Assembly: GCA_017462985.1 (NCBI GenBank)
Contig: JAFTQB010000016.1
Coordinates: 33,100 to 97,099, forward strand
Reading direction: 5' to 3'
DNA: 64,000 bases
Origin: Clostridia bacterium
GTDB taxonomy: Bacteria; Bacillota; Clostridia; Christensenellales; Borkfalkiaceae
Shown here: one piece after another, positions 27,684-35,901 of the stretch
Position numbering within the stretch: the stretch's first letter is position 1
How the letters are laid out: every line of letters starts with the position of its first letter
Position numbers and translations under genes: made by a program
Notes under the pieces: model-generated
The model's database searches: none
Told to the model about the DNA's origin: nothing
The model's input: the letters and a program-made list of their open reading frames with translations, nothing else

Positions 27684-28658
27684 ATGAACTACTTATTTTT
27701 CGATATCGAATGTGCGGGCGTATTCAAGAACGTGGCGAAAATTTGCGCGTTCGGGTATTGCCTGACGGACGAACAATTTCATATTCTCGAAAAAGAGGAC
27801 CTGCTCATCAATCCCCAAGGCAATTTCCATCTCACCGATCGAAAGGGCGAAAGGGGGTTGGTTTTGCCGTACAAATACGAGGATTTTAAAAGCTATCCCA
27901 CCTTTCCGCAGCGCGCCGAAAAAATTTACGGATTGTTGCAAGATCCCGATACGCTCGTGGCGGGGCACGCGACGATGAACGACGTAAAATATCTCAACTT
28001 GGAATCACGGCGGTTTTCTTTGCCCTCGTTCCGCTTTAATTTTGCAGATACGCAGTTTTTGTATATGAATAAGATCGCGGAATTTTCCCGTCAGTTCGCG
28101 CTCGGTACGATCGCGCAGGAGCTTGGCGTGGAATTCACTCCCCACCGCGCCGTGGACGACGCGTATGCGACGATGAAAATTGCGGAAGCAATGTGTAAGG
28201 AAGCAAATTGCACTTTGTTGGAGCTGATCGAAAAATACGGCGTGCGTTTGGGGCGCATTGAAAACTACGAGATCGCGCAAACGACTTCCACCGCCCACGC
28301 CAAACATATCGAAGAGGTGGCGCGCCGCAAAGAGGAACGCGAAAAAAACCGCGCCGCGTTCTATATTTTCGTCGATCGCGCGAAGCGCAGCCGCAACAAA
28401 AACGGTCGGCATAAAGGCAAACGCGTTTGCTTTTCTCACCCGTTGGAACAGTGCGTAGAGCAGGCGAAGAGGCTGATCGCGGGCGCGTTTGAAGCGGGAA
28501 TGTTTTATTCCTACCGCGCGGAAGAATGTGATTATTATATTTGTTTAGCGGGCGAGAGCGGTCAGCGCTTGGCTTCCGCCAAGGAAAAGGCAAAGCGCGT
28601 GTTCACCGCCGAAGAATTTGAAGAATTTTTGCGTTTCGACGGGGCAGGTTCGCGTTGA
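27684..28658 (+). CDS. DnaQ-fold 3'-5' exonuclease-like protein
   Basis: 324 aa from ATG 27684 (MNYLFFDIECAG); an in-frame TTG at 27669 falls inside the terminator. The DEDDh nuclease domain (about 1-175) has FFDIE (ExoI), GHATMNDVKYL (ExoII) and HRAVDDAYAT (ExoIII with His). After a helical, Lys/Arg/Glu-rich linker comes a C-terminal region of about 90 residues (SHPLEQCVEQAKRLI... YYICLAGE) of unknown type, possibly a BRCT-like or binding module. Likely degrades DNA or RNA ends; not the replicative proofreader. Next gene follows at 17 nt. Confidence 0.8.
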   Translation: MNYLFFDIECAGVFKNVAKICAFGYCLTDEQFHILEKEDLLINPQGNFHLTDRKGERGLVLPYKYEDFKSYPTFPQRAEKIYGLLQDPDTLVAGHATMNDVKYLNLESRRFSLPSFRFNFADTQFLYMNKIAEFSRQFALGTIAQELGVEFTPHRAVDDAYATMKIAEAMCKEANCTLLELIEKYGVRLGRIENYEIAQTTSTAHAKHIEEVARRKEEREKNRAAFYIFVDRAKRSRNKNGRHKGKRVCFSHPLEQCVEQAKRLIAGAFEAGMFYSYRAEECDYYICLAGESGQRLASAKEKAKRVFTAEEFEEFLRFDGAGSR

Positions 28659-28675
28659 AACCATAGGAGCGTACA

Positions 28676-29968
28676 ATGAAAGCGTTACCGACGGCGTTTA
28701 TCGAACGGATGAAAAACGAGCTTCCCGATGGCGAACGGGAGGCTTTTTTCGCCGCGCTCGACGGCGCGCCGCATAAGGGCGTGCGTGCGAATACGCTGAA
28801 AATTTCCGCAAACGAATTTGCCGCGCTGTTCCCCGTAGAGGAGCGCGTGCCTTGGGAAGAAAACGGGTTTTATACTTCGATGGAAAAGGTGGGCGCGCAT
28901 CCTTATCATTTCGCGGGGCTTTTCTATTCGCAAGAACCCTCGGCAATGTGCGCCGCGCCCCTGTTGGAAGTGCAAGCGGGGGAAAGGGTGCTCGATCTTT
29001 GTTCCGCGCCCGGCGGCAAGGGAACGCGGCTCGCCGCCGATTTAAAAGGCGAGGGCTTGATCGTATTGAACGAACCGATTTCCGCGCGGGCGAAGATATT
29101 ATCGCAAAACGCCGAGCGAATGGGGATTGTAAACGCCGTGGTAACGAACGAATATCCCGACGCGCTCGCGGAAAGATTTGAAGGGTATTTTGATAAGATC
29201 ATGGTGGACGCACCCTGTTCGGGCGAGGGGATGTTCCGCAAAAACGCCGAAGAAGCGATTTCGGAATGGAGCGAAGAAAATATTGCGCTTTGCGCGGCAA
29301 GGCAAGCGGAAATTTTACGCGCGGCGACGAAAATGCTGAAAAAAGGCGGCAGGCTCGTATATTCTACTTGTACTTTTGCAACGCAAGAGGACGAGGGGCA
29401 GGTATGCGATTACTTGGCTTCGCACCCGCAAATGAAGCTGTTGCGCCAAGAAAAATTGTATCCGCACAAGGTGCGCGGCGAGGGGCATTTTGCGGCTTTG
29501 TTCGAAAAGACGGACGGCGGCGGGCGGAGCGTAAAGCAACAAAAACCGTTCGCGAGCGCGGCGGCGCAAAAGGCGTACCGCGAGTTTGAACGGGAATTTT
29601 TGATCGGGGCGAAAAAGGAAAATCTGCACGAAGTGAACGGCGTGTTGTATTCGCTTCCCGACGGCGTGTTCGATTGGAAGGGCTTGGGCGTTTTGCGCGT
29701 GGGCTTAAAGCTTGGGGAAGTGAAAAACGGCAGGTTCGAGCCTTCGCACGCGCTCGCGATGGCAACGGCGTTTGACGAATGTAAAAACGCGCTGAATTTG
29801 CCTTTGGGCGACGAGCGCGTGGAAAAATACTTGCGAGGCGAAACGTTGGAAATCGAGGGCAAAAACGGCTGGTGCTTGGTGTGCGTCGACGGCTATCCAT
29901 TAGGGCTTGGCAAGCGCGTGAACGGCACGGTGAAAAACCATTTGCCCAAGGGTATACGCAAGCGGTGA
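28676..29968 (+). CDS. rsmF: RsmF-like 16S rRNA m5C methyltransferase
   Basis: 430 aa. NOL1/NOP2/Sun-type SAM enzyme: motif I DLCSAPGGKGTRLA near 105, motif IV VDAPCSGEGMFRK with one active-site Cys near 181, motif VI STCTFATQEDEGQV with the second Cys. The long C-terminal part (about 290-430, RVGLKLGEVKNGRFEPSHALA... CVDGYPLGLGKRVNGTVKNHLPKGIRK) matches the RsmF/YebU PUA-like domain, separating it from RsmB. It methylates a cytosine of 16S rRNA (C1407-type). Start confirmed by GGAGCG. Probably co-transcribed with the exonuclease. Confidence 0.88.
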   Translation: MKALPTAFIERMKNELPDGEREAFFAALDGAPHKGVRANTLKISANEFAALFPVEERVPWEENGFYTSMEKVGAHPYHFAGLFYSQEPSAMCAAPLLEVQAGERVLDLCSAPGGKGTRLAADLKGEGLIVLNEPISARAKILSQNAERMGIVNAVVTNEYPDALAERFEGYFDKIMVDAPCSGEGMFRKNAEEAISEWSEENIALCAARQAEILRAATKMLKKGGRLVYSTCTFATQEDEGQVCDYLASHPQMKLLRQEKLYPHKVRGEGHFAALFEKTDGGGRSVKQQKPFASAAAQKAYREFEREFLIGAKKENLHEVNGVLYSLPDGVFDWKGLGVLRVGLKLGEVKNGRFEPSHALAMATAFDECKNALNLPLGDERVEKYLRGETLEIEGKNGWCLVCVDGYPLGLGKRVNGTVKNHLPKGIRKR

Positions 29969-30037
29969 AAGGATTGCCTTCGCCCAAGCGGTCGCGTTTA
30001 GTTGCAGCTTATAGCGGCTTCCGCATATGTCCTTATT

Positions 30038-30135
30038 GTCATTGCGAAGGAGCGATAGCGACTGCGGCAATCTCGTTTTTATTATTGCATTATTTTGTAT
30101 GAGATTGCCACGCTCGTAAACTCGCTCGCAATGAC
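30038..30135. repeat. Inverted intergenic repeat, family A copy 3
   Basis: GTCATTGCGAAGGAGCGATAG ... CTCGCAATGAC with GCGGCAATCTCG and GAGATTGCCACG arms, in the opposite orientation to the 23-kb copies. It lies in the 265-base gap between rsmF and the minus-strand lipoprotein gene; a short GCAACGCAA-type hairpin follows. Confidence 0.8.
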
Positions 30136-30180
30136 AGTTTAAATACTTCCGCAACGCAACGCAAAGCGTTGTGATTTGCA

Positions 30181-30212
30181 AAAAAACCACCGATTCAGCA
30201 TCGGTGGTTTTT
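30181..30212. terminator. Terminator of the giant lipoprotein gene
   Basis: AAAAAACCACCGAT / ATCGGTGGTTTTT stem, symmetric, 22 nt after the minus-strand stop codon. Confidence 0.85.
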
Positions 30213-30233
30213 GCTTGTATTCAGTTTTGGCGA

Positions 30234-33200
30234 TCAATCGTTATAAGGATCGTTTTCGTCGCTGTGGTCGTCCGCCTTCTTTACCTTTTTCGGTTTCTTA
30301 GGCGTTTTTTCTTTCTTGGGCTTTTGCGGCGTGCCTGCCGTCGTTGCGCGGCCTTTGCGTACGTTCTTGACGATCTTACGAACGAGTACCAACACTAAAG
30401 TGAGTACCAATACGCCCGCTACTACGAGCGAGGAGATCAACAAGCCCCAATCCATTGACGAACCGTCGGTGGTCGTCGTATCTTCCGTCGTATCGTCATC
30501 CGTTTCCGTATCAGGCTCGTCTGCCGTCGCCGTGTTTTCCGTTTGCGCCCAGTCTACGAAAATAGAAGTTTCTTTCGCCGTATCCTGCCGCAAATAGCTC
30601 AGCGTTTCTTTATAAGTGGTGGAATCGTAAGCTTCGTCGTACGAATTGCCTACGCCGTTTTCGTCAAGCTCCGCATTATAGCGCAAGAACTTCGCGTCGT
30701 CGAAGAAGGAATACGCGTCGTAGAATACCTTTGCGTAATTTTCCTTAAACGCTTCTTCCGTAGCGTAGTCTTCTTCGCGCATGATCTCTTTGATCGTTTC
30801 GTCCGTCAGCGTCGTCCAACTCGTCGCGTCAAGCGTACCCGCGTTGTTGGTATCGAACAGCACGTAGCTGCCTGCGTCGCTCGTTTTCACACCGTCGCGG
30901 CTGCCGCTCCAAACCTCCAAACGGAAATTCTTTTCCGTCGTGCCCGCGTGCAGATAGAACGTGATCACTTTCCAATCGCCTTTCGTGTCGCCGACCTCAA
31001 CCGCCAGTTGCTTTTCGTCCTGCGTTGCGATCGCCGCGTAGCGGGGCTTCAGAGCCGTAACTTTCGAAAAGTCGGTTACTTTGATCGTTCTTGCTCTGTC
31101 GGCATAATACTCGCCGTCTTGCAAATAGAACGCTTTCTTATCCAAGCCCTCGTTATCGTATTTTTCGTCGTAATCGTACGATACGCCGCCGTCTGCAACG
31201 GCAAGGTCGCCGTCCGCGTCTGTATCATAAGCTTGAAGATTGGCAAAATACTTGTCTTTCAAGCTCGCGTTATAGCCCGTCCAGTTTTCGTTGACGGTGT
31301 ACAAGCCGTTGGATTGCAAATAAAACGCAATATTTTCCTTTTCGTCGAAGCCCTTTTCCGTAGGATCGCTATCGCAAACGTTGCCGTCCGCGTCGTACCA
31401 ATACGAGATATTTCTGCCGATCGAAAGCAAGCTTTCTTTATCCTGTACGTCGGAAAGATCGGTGAGGTAGATAAACGCCGTAGCGCCCTCGCTCACCTTT
31501 ACGCGTACGGAGATCGCCGTGTAGGCGCTGTCCGACGAGATCGTCGTGGTCGCTTTTTGAATGAAGCCGTACGATTGCGACTTATCATTATATATAAGAA
31601 GGGGTTGCGTTGCCTTGCCCGTCGTAGGATCGGACTTGTTGCTCAAAAGAGCTTCGATATCCTCCGCTGTGTTAAGATCCATTTTCTTCGTCCAATAGCT
31701 GTCGCCCTTTTCCGCCGCCTGGTCGATATAGTTTTGCGCGTATTCTCTTGCGATCAAGCCCGCGTACGCGTTCGAATATTGAGAAAGATCCGCGCCGACG
31801 TCGTTGGAAACGTAGCCGCTCTTGCCCACCACGCCAAGGTAGTTTTTCGGGTTCGCGATGCCGTATTCCAATCTCGTTTCCGCAATATAGTCGGGCGTAT
31901 CGAACACGCTGGAAGAATATACCTTCGCGTTAACGTCCGTCAAGGATACCGTCTTTGCATAGGTGCCGCTCGTTGCGTACGAATATTCCGTTTCCGTCAT
32001 CGTCGCCGTTTGGAAGTTCGCAAACGCCGCGTAGCCTTCCAAATAGCCGGATTTATCTACGCCGTGAACGGTGGTGGGACCGATGCAGAATTCCAACGAG
32101 AAAGTCAGCGAAGCCGCGTCCGTATCGTTTTCCACGAAGAAGAAGCACTGTTGCCAACCGTCGTAAATATCCTCGCCGTCGTCGCCGTCGATATCCACCG
32201 TGGTGATGTCCGTCGTGTCGATGGAAGCGATCTCCGTGGTATTCTTATCGTCGATCAGCTTCACCGTCGCGCCCGTTACGCCGTTCATATCCGAGGTTTT
32301 CACGAAGAACGAGATCGCCATTCTTTCGCCTTTGGCAAGCGTGAAGGTGTTATCGTCCACGACTTTCGCCGTATAGCTTGCGCCGTGCGTATTCAAAAGC
32401 ATCAAGATCTGTTCGTTTTCAAACGGGAAACTCGTCTTGCCGTCGTCCGTCAAGCCGAAGCTCTTTTTCAGCGCCGTTTTCAAATATTGGTTGTTTGCCG
32501 AAGCCGTGATCAAGTTCGAAAGCGTCGTAACTTCCGTAACGTCCTTGCCGAATTCGTCGCTCGTAGCCAAACCGTTGCCGTTATTGAGCTGGGAATATAT
32601 CACCGTGGAATCGTCGCCGTCGTCTGCCGAAACGTATACCGTTCCGCCCTTTTCTTCCCTCGTCAAGCCCACGCTTACGCCCGAAAGGGTGTAGGAGCTG
32701 AGGTTTTCGGTGGGGTTCAAATCGAGCGCAAAGGTGCGATCGGAAGCGTATTTTTCGTCGTCGAGATAGAATTTCTTATCGTCGCCCGTATCCCCAAGCG
32801 TTGCCGTGGGAACTTTGTAGGTCGTGATATTGCTTTCCGTCTTGGTGCATTGTTCGTCGAAGGTTTCGTTATCGATGATATCGCAGGTGATATCGTCGAA
32901 GAACGCATAACCTTGCACGTATTCGTAGCGGTTGGAATCGCTTCCGCTGTCTTGTCCGAGTCCGAGCACGATATTAAAGGTGCTGGTAGCGAACGAACAG
33001 CCTTTCAAATAGAACGTATAATTCACCCAACCGTTATTTTCGGTAACGCCCGCCGTGTCGATATTCTTCACTTGGAACTGATCGAGGGTTTGTCCGCCGA
33101 CGGAATGGGAAATGCCGATATACGCGCCTCTTTGTCCGATCACGTTTTGTCCGCCGCCGAAAGTCAAATTCGCCGTCTTGACCCAAACGGAGAGCTTCGC

Positions 33201-33884
33201 GCTCGTACCCGAACTCAAAGTAACGGTGGTAGAACCTGTATATTTTTGCGCCGTACCGTTATCGTCCGAACGGGTGTTGTGGATCATCAAAACGTTCGTT
33301 TCCGTCGATTGGCTATCGTGCGTGCCGGGATTGACTTCCGCTTCGGGGAGCTTGTCGAACGCCACGTTGAACGCGTCCGTTTCTTCATCGTAGAAGCTCA
33401 GATCTTCAACGTCCTCGTCGTGATCCGCGTCTTCCCAAGCGTCCATAAATTTCAATTTATCGTAAGCGGACATCTCGCTCCAAAGCGCTTCCGCTTCCGC
33501 TTCCGTCGTAGGGAACTGCGCGCTATCGGGAAGCTTGGTTTGCGTCATATTATTCCAAGCCGCTTCGGCGGTATCGACGATACCGCTCGCGGAAGAAGAG
33601 GACGGGTTCGAGCCGCTCGAAACGGAACCCCAGCCCGTAGGCGCGGTGACGATCAGTTTCGTGCCTTTATCGCGGCTTGCGGTGAAGCCGTATTCAAAGC
33701 TACCGTTGCTGATATTCGGAGAACCCGTTTCCGTGAGCGTTTCTTCCGCCGTCGTTTCGTCGTCGGGCGTTTCGTCCGTTTCCTCGTTGCACGCCGCGAA
33801 CGCCGCCGCGGTGGAAGAGATCATCATCAACGATAAAAAGAGTGCAAGAAGTTTTTTCTTGCGGTTTTGAGTATTAGTTGCCAT
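30234..33884 (-). CDS. Giant surface lipoprotein with C-terminal membrane anchor
   Basis: 1216 aa from ATG 33884 (RBS AAAGGTGG); an upstream in-frame ATG exists but is poorer. Signal peptide KKKLLALFLSLMMISS followed by AAFAAC, a slightly atypical lipobox (Cys32). Then an acidic linker and at least three beta-rich modules with jelly-roll character, for example SAKLSVWVKTANLTF... NGWVNYTFYLKG (about 220-320), MAISFFVKTSDMNG... YDGWQQCFFFVEN (about 545-640) and AYTAISVRVKVSEG... WKVITFYLHAG (from about 795). A Thr/Asp-rich linker, a membrane helix (LLISSLVVAGVLVLTLVLVLV) and a basic tail (KPKKEKTPKKPKKVKKA) finish it. Asp/Tyr/Thr-rich. Possibly carbohydrate binding; no catalytic motif found. 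Confidence 0.72.
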   Translation of the reverse strand: MATNTQNRKKKLLALFLSLMMISSTAAAFAACNEETDETPDDETTAEETLTETGSPNISNGSFEYGFTASRDKGTKLIVTAPTGWGSVSSGSNPSSSSASGIVDTAEAAWNNMTQTKLPDSAQFPTTEAEAEALWSEMSAYDKLKFMDAWEDADHDEDVEDLSFYDEETDAFNVAFDKLPEAEVNPGTHDSQSTETNVLMIHNTRSDDNGTAQKYTGSTTVTLSSGTSAKLSVWVKTANLTFGGGQNVIGQRGAYIGISHSVGGQTLDQFQVKNIDTAGVTENNGWVNYTFYLKGCSFATSTFNIVLGLGQDSGSDSNRYEYVQGYAFFDDITCDIIDNETFDEQCTKTESNITTYKVPTATLGDTGDDKKFYLDDEKYASDRTFALDLNPTENLSSYTLSGVSVGLTREEKGGTVYVSADDGDDSTVIYSQLNNGNGLATSDEFGKDVTEVTTLSNLITASANNQYLKTALKKSFGLTDDGKTSFPFENEQILMLLNTHGASYTAKVVDDNTFTLAKGERMAISFFVKTSDMNGVTGATVKLIDDKNTTEIASIDTTDITTVDIDGDDGEDIYDGWQQCFFFVENDTDAASLTFSLEFCIGPTTVHGVDKSGYLEGYAAFANFQTATMTETEYSYATSGTYAKTVSLTDVNAKVYSSSVFDTPDYIAETRLEYGIANPKNYLGVVGKSGYVSNDVGADLSQYSNAYAGLIAREYAQNYIDQAAEKGDSYWTKKMDLNTAEDIEALLSNKSDPTTGKATQPLLIYNDKSQSYGFIQKATTTISSDSAYTAISVRVKVSEGATAFIYLTDLSDVQDKESLLSIGRNISYWYDADGNVCDSDPTEKGFDEKENIAFYLQSNGLYTVNENWTGYNASLKDKYFANLQAYDTDADGDLAVADGGVSYDYDEKYDNEGLDKKAFYLQDGEYYADRARTIKVTDFSKVTALKPRYAAIATQDEKQLAVEVGDTKGDWKVITFYLHAGTTEKNFRLEVWSGSRDGVKTSDAGSYVLFDTNNAGTLDATSWTTLTDETIKEIMREEDYATEEAFKENYAKVFYDAYSFFDDAKFLRYNAELDENGVGNSYDEAYDSTTYKETLSYLRQDTAKETSIFVDWAQTENTATADEPDTETDDDTTEDTTTTDGSSMDWGLLISSLVVAGVLVLTLVLVLVRKIVKNVRKGRATTAGTPQKPKKEKTPKKPKKVKKADDHSDENDPYND

Positions 33885-34110
33885 AAAACCACCTTTGGTT
33901 TGATTTTTCAAGAGAATTTTTCCCGCCGCCGTCCCGTAGGGACAATACGGCTATTCTGCTACCCTACTATTTTAATATAAAATTCGTTTCTACGCAAGCG
34001 TTTCTTCCCTGAAAAAACAAGAAAAAGTTGTAAAAATTAAAAAAATTACGCAAAATATCCTCAGCGGCGGTTTTCCCGCAGGAAATTTTTGGAAGATAGG
34101 TGAAATTTTT

Positions 34111-34497
34111 GTGAAAAATCAATCGAACGCGAGCTTTGGGGGAAAATCCACCGTTTTGAAAAGCCTCGCCCTCGGCGGCGGGATCGGCGCCGTGAACGCG
34201 CTTTTCGGGGGCGGAGGCGGAATGCTTGCCGTGCCCGCCTTGCAGGGGCTTGGATTAGATCAAAAACAGGCGCACGCCACGGCAATTTTGGTTATTTTGC
34301 CCGTATCCGCACTGTCGTTTTTATGGTATTTGTTCGGCGGACTTTACGATATCAATATCATTATTCCCACGGCGATCGGCACGCTTGCGGGCGGGCTTTT
34401 GGGCGCGAAACTTCTAGGCGTTTTGCCCGTGAAAACGGTAACGGTGATCTTCGCCGTTTTGCAAGCCGCCGCAGGGCTTTGGATGCTGTTGAGGTAA
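34111..34497 (+). CDS. TSUP (TauE/SafE-like) permease, N-terminal half protein
   Basis: 128 aa. Contains one TSUP half: GGGIGAVNALFGGGGGMLAVPALQ, then three further hydrophobic segments (about four in all). Full TSUP anion exporters have ~250 aa with two such halves; here the second half is a separate gene 5 nt downstream. It probably forms a heteromer with that protein to move sulfite, sulfoacetate or similar anions. The stop is a clean TAA with an RBS before the next ATG, so a recent frameshift is unlikely. Confidence 0.8.
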   Translation: MKNQSNASFGGKSTVLKSLALGGGIGAVNALFGGGGGMLAVPALQGLGLDQKQAHATAILVILPVSALSFLWYLFGGLYDINIIIPTAIGTLAGGLLGAKLLGVLPVKTVTVIFAVLQAAAGLWMLLR

Positions 34498-34502
34498 CGC
34501 TT

Positions 34503-34865
34503 ATGTCCTTTTTCGTGTTATTATTGCTCGGCTTTTTGGGCGGAATTCCCGCGGGGATGGGCATGGGCGGCGGCACGGTAACCATTCCGCTTTTGACCCT
34601 TTTCGGCGGCGTGGAGCAGAAGATCGCGCAATCGGCAAACCTCGTTTCCTTCGTGCCCGCAGGGCTTGCTTCGCTGTATATCCACGGCAAAAACGGACTG
34701 CTGAAAACGCAGGGCGCATGGCTTTGCGCGCTCCCTGCGGCGGCGCTTTCTTTGCCCGCCGCGATCTTGGCGAATATTCTTCCGGGAAGCGCGCTTTCCA
34801 AGGCGTTCGGCGCGTTTTTGCTCGTTCTTTCGTTCATTACCTTTTCGCAAGCGAAAAACGCTTGA
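34503..34865 (+). CDS. TSUP (TauE/SafE-like) permease, C-terminal half protein
   Basis: 120 aa from ATG 34503 with GAGGTAACGCTT ahead of it, overlapping the previous gene's end region. Starts with its own TSUP signature LLLGFLGGIPAGMGMGGGTVTIPLL, then EQKIAQSANLVSFVPAGLASLYIH and two more helices. Each half has the GxxGG(G) motif, so both look functional. The gene's last codons hold the -35 box of the following HAD gene. Confidence 0.8.
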   Translation: MSFFVLLLLGFLGGIPAGMGMGGGTVTIPLLTLFGGVEQKIAQSANLVSFVPAGLASLYIHGKNGLLKTQGAWLCALPAAALSLPAAILANILPGSALSKAFGAFLLVLSFITFSQAKNA

Positions 34866-34890
34866 ATTTTTCCGCGCGGGGTGGTATAAT
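34862..34890 (+). promoter_or_regulatory. Promoter of the HAD phosphatase gene
   Basis: TTGAAT (34862-34867, across the TSUP stop codon), 17-bp spacer, TATAAT (34885-34890). Confidence 0.72.
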
Positions 34891-34920
34891 ACCAAGGAAA
34901 AAGATTTTTGAGGAAAGAAG

Positions 34921-35565
34921 ATGAAAAAATTCCGTTATCTGCTCTTTGATCTGGACGGCACGCTCACCTATTCGCATAAGGGAATTTTTGCGTGTATTCG
35001 CTACGCCTTGGAAAAGACGGGCTTGCCCGTTCCGTCCGATGAAACGCTCAGGCATTGTATCGGGCCGTCGCTCGATTGGTCGTTTACGAATATTTTCGGC
35101 TTAGATTGGGAAACTTCAAAGCGCGCCACGGCGTTTTATCGGGAACGGTACAGCGCGGTCGGTTGGAAAGAAAACGAGCCGATCGAAGGCGCGCTTGCCG
35201 CGCTCGAAGCTCTGCGAAAAAAAGGTTATACGCTCGCGTTGGCAACCTCGAAACCGCTCGTGTTCGCTTCGCAAATTTCCGAGCTGTTCGGGTTTAAACG
35301 GTATCTTTCCGTGGAAGTGGGGAGCGGCTTAAACGGCGAATTTCCCACCAAAGCGGCGGTGATCGAAGAAGCCGTGCGGCAGCTGAACGCAAACAAAGCG
35401 GACTGCTTGATGATCGGCGACAGAAAACACGATATCGAAGGCGCGCGGGAAGCGGGCGTAGCCGTTGCGGCGCTCGATATCGGCTACGCGCAGCCCGAAG
35501 AATTTTCAGCCTATCCCCCCGATTTGTATTTTTCGTCGTTTGACGAGCTTTTGAAAGCGCTTTAA
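34921..35565 (+). CDS. HAD-family phosphatase, phosphoglycolate phosphatase-like
   Basis: 214 aa. HAD motifs: I FDLDGTL (nucleophile D10, acid D12), II ATSKP, III Lys in the PTKAAV segment and IV IGDRKHDIEGAREAG. A helical C1 cap lies between residues 16 and 85 (CIRYALEKTGLPVPSDETLRHCIGPSLDWSF), as in Gph/PpaX. Removes phosphate from a small metabolite such as phosphoglycolate or a nucleotide; GPSL..F in the cap fits the Gph/5'-nucleotidase branch. RBS GAGGAAAG. Confidence 0.87.
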   Translation: MKKFRYLLFDLDGTLTYSHKGIFACIRYALEKTGLPVPSDETLRHCIGPSLDWSFTNIFGLDWETSKRATAFYRERYSAVGWKENEPIEGALAALEALRKKGYTLALATSKPLVFASQISELFGFKRYLSVEVGSGLNGEFPTKAAVIEEAVRQLNANKADCLMIGDRKHDIEGAREAGVAVAALDIGYAQPEEFSAYPPDLYFSSFDELLKAL

Positions 35566-35580
35566 AAAATCGTTTGATCG

Positions 35581-35610
35581 CGCTCCCGTTTTCCGCGGGG
35601 GCGTTTTTTT
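35581..35610 (+). terminator. Terminator after the HAD gene
   Basis: CGCTCCCG / CGGGGGCG stem (one G-T pair) followed by T7. Confidence 0.82.
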
Positions 35611-35748
35611 ATACCTATGGTATAGTTTTCTTGCGTTAAGGTAATAAATATATGACGGTCTATGGCTAATATTGCACAAAAAAAGGGCGAAAAAATATCG
35701 AAAATGAAAAAATTTTCAAAAAATAGCAAAAAATTTTTCAAAAGGGTA

Positions 35749-35777
35749 TAGACAAAACTCGTTTTATATGGTAAACT
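35749..35777 (+). promoter_or_regulatory. Promoter of the Ppx/GppA gene
   Basis: TAGACA (35749-35754), 17-bp spacer, TAAACT (35772-35777). The ~118-nt leader holds a GGGG/CCCC hairpin. The rest of the 336-base gap is AT-rich, with no other feature I can support. Confidence 0.6.
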
Positions 35778-35901
35778 ATGGGAAACTATTGTGGGTGCGG
35801 GGGCAAATTTCCCCGTCCTTTATCAACCAATACGAAAAAATTACGCGTTGTCGACGGGGTCGGCGGCGATAGAGAAATGAAAGAAAGAGGTAGACAGAAA
35901 A

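Noticed and set aside
30543-33836. 1097-aa plus-strand frame opposite the giant lipoprotein gene
   Set aside because: Arg/Val-rich composition, no RBS, no domains; the minus-strand frame has RBS, signal peptide, TM anchor and terminator.
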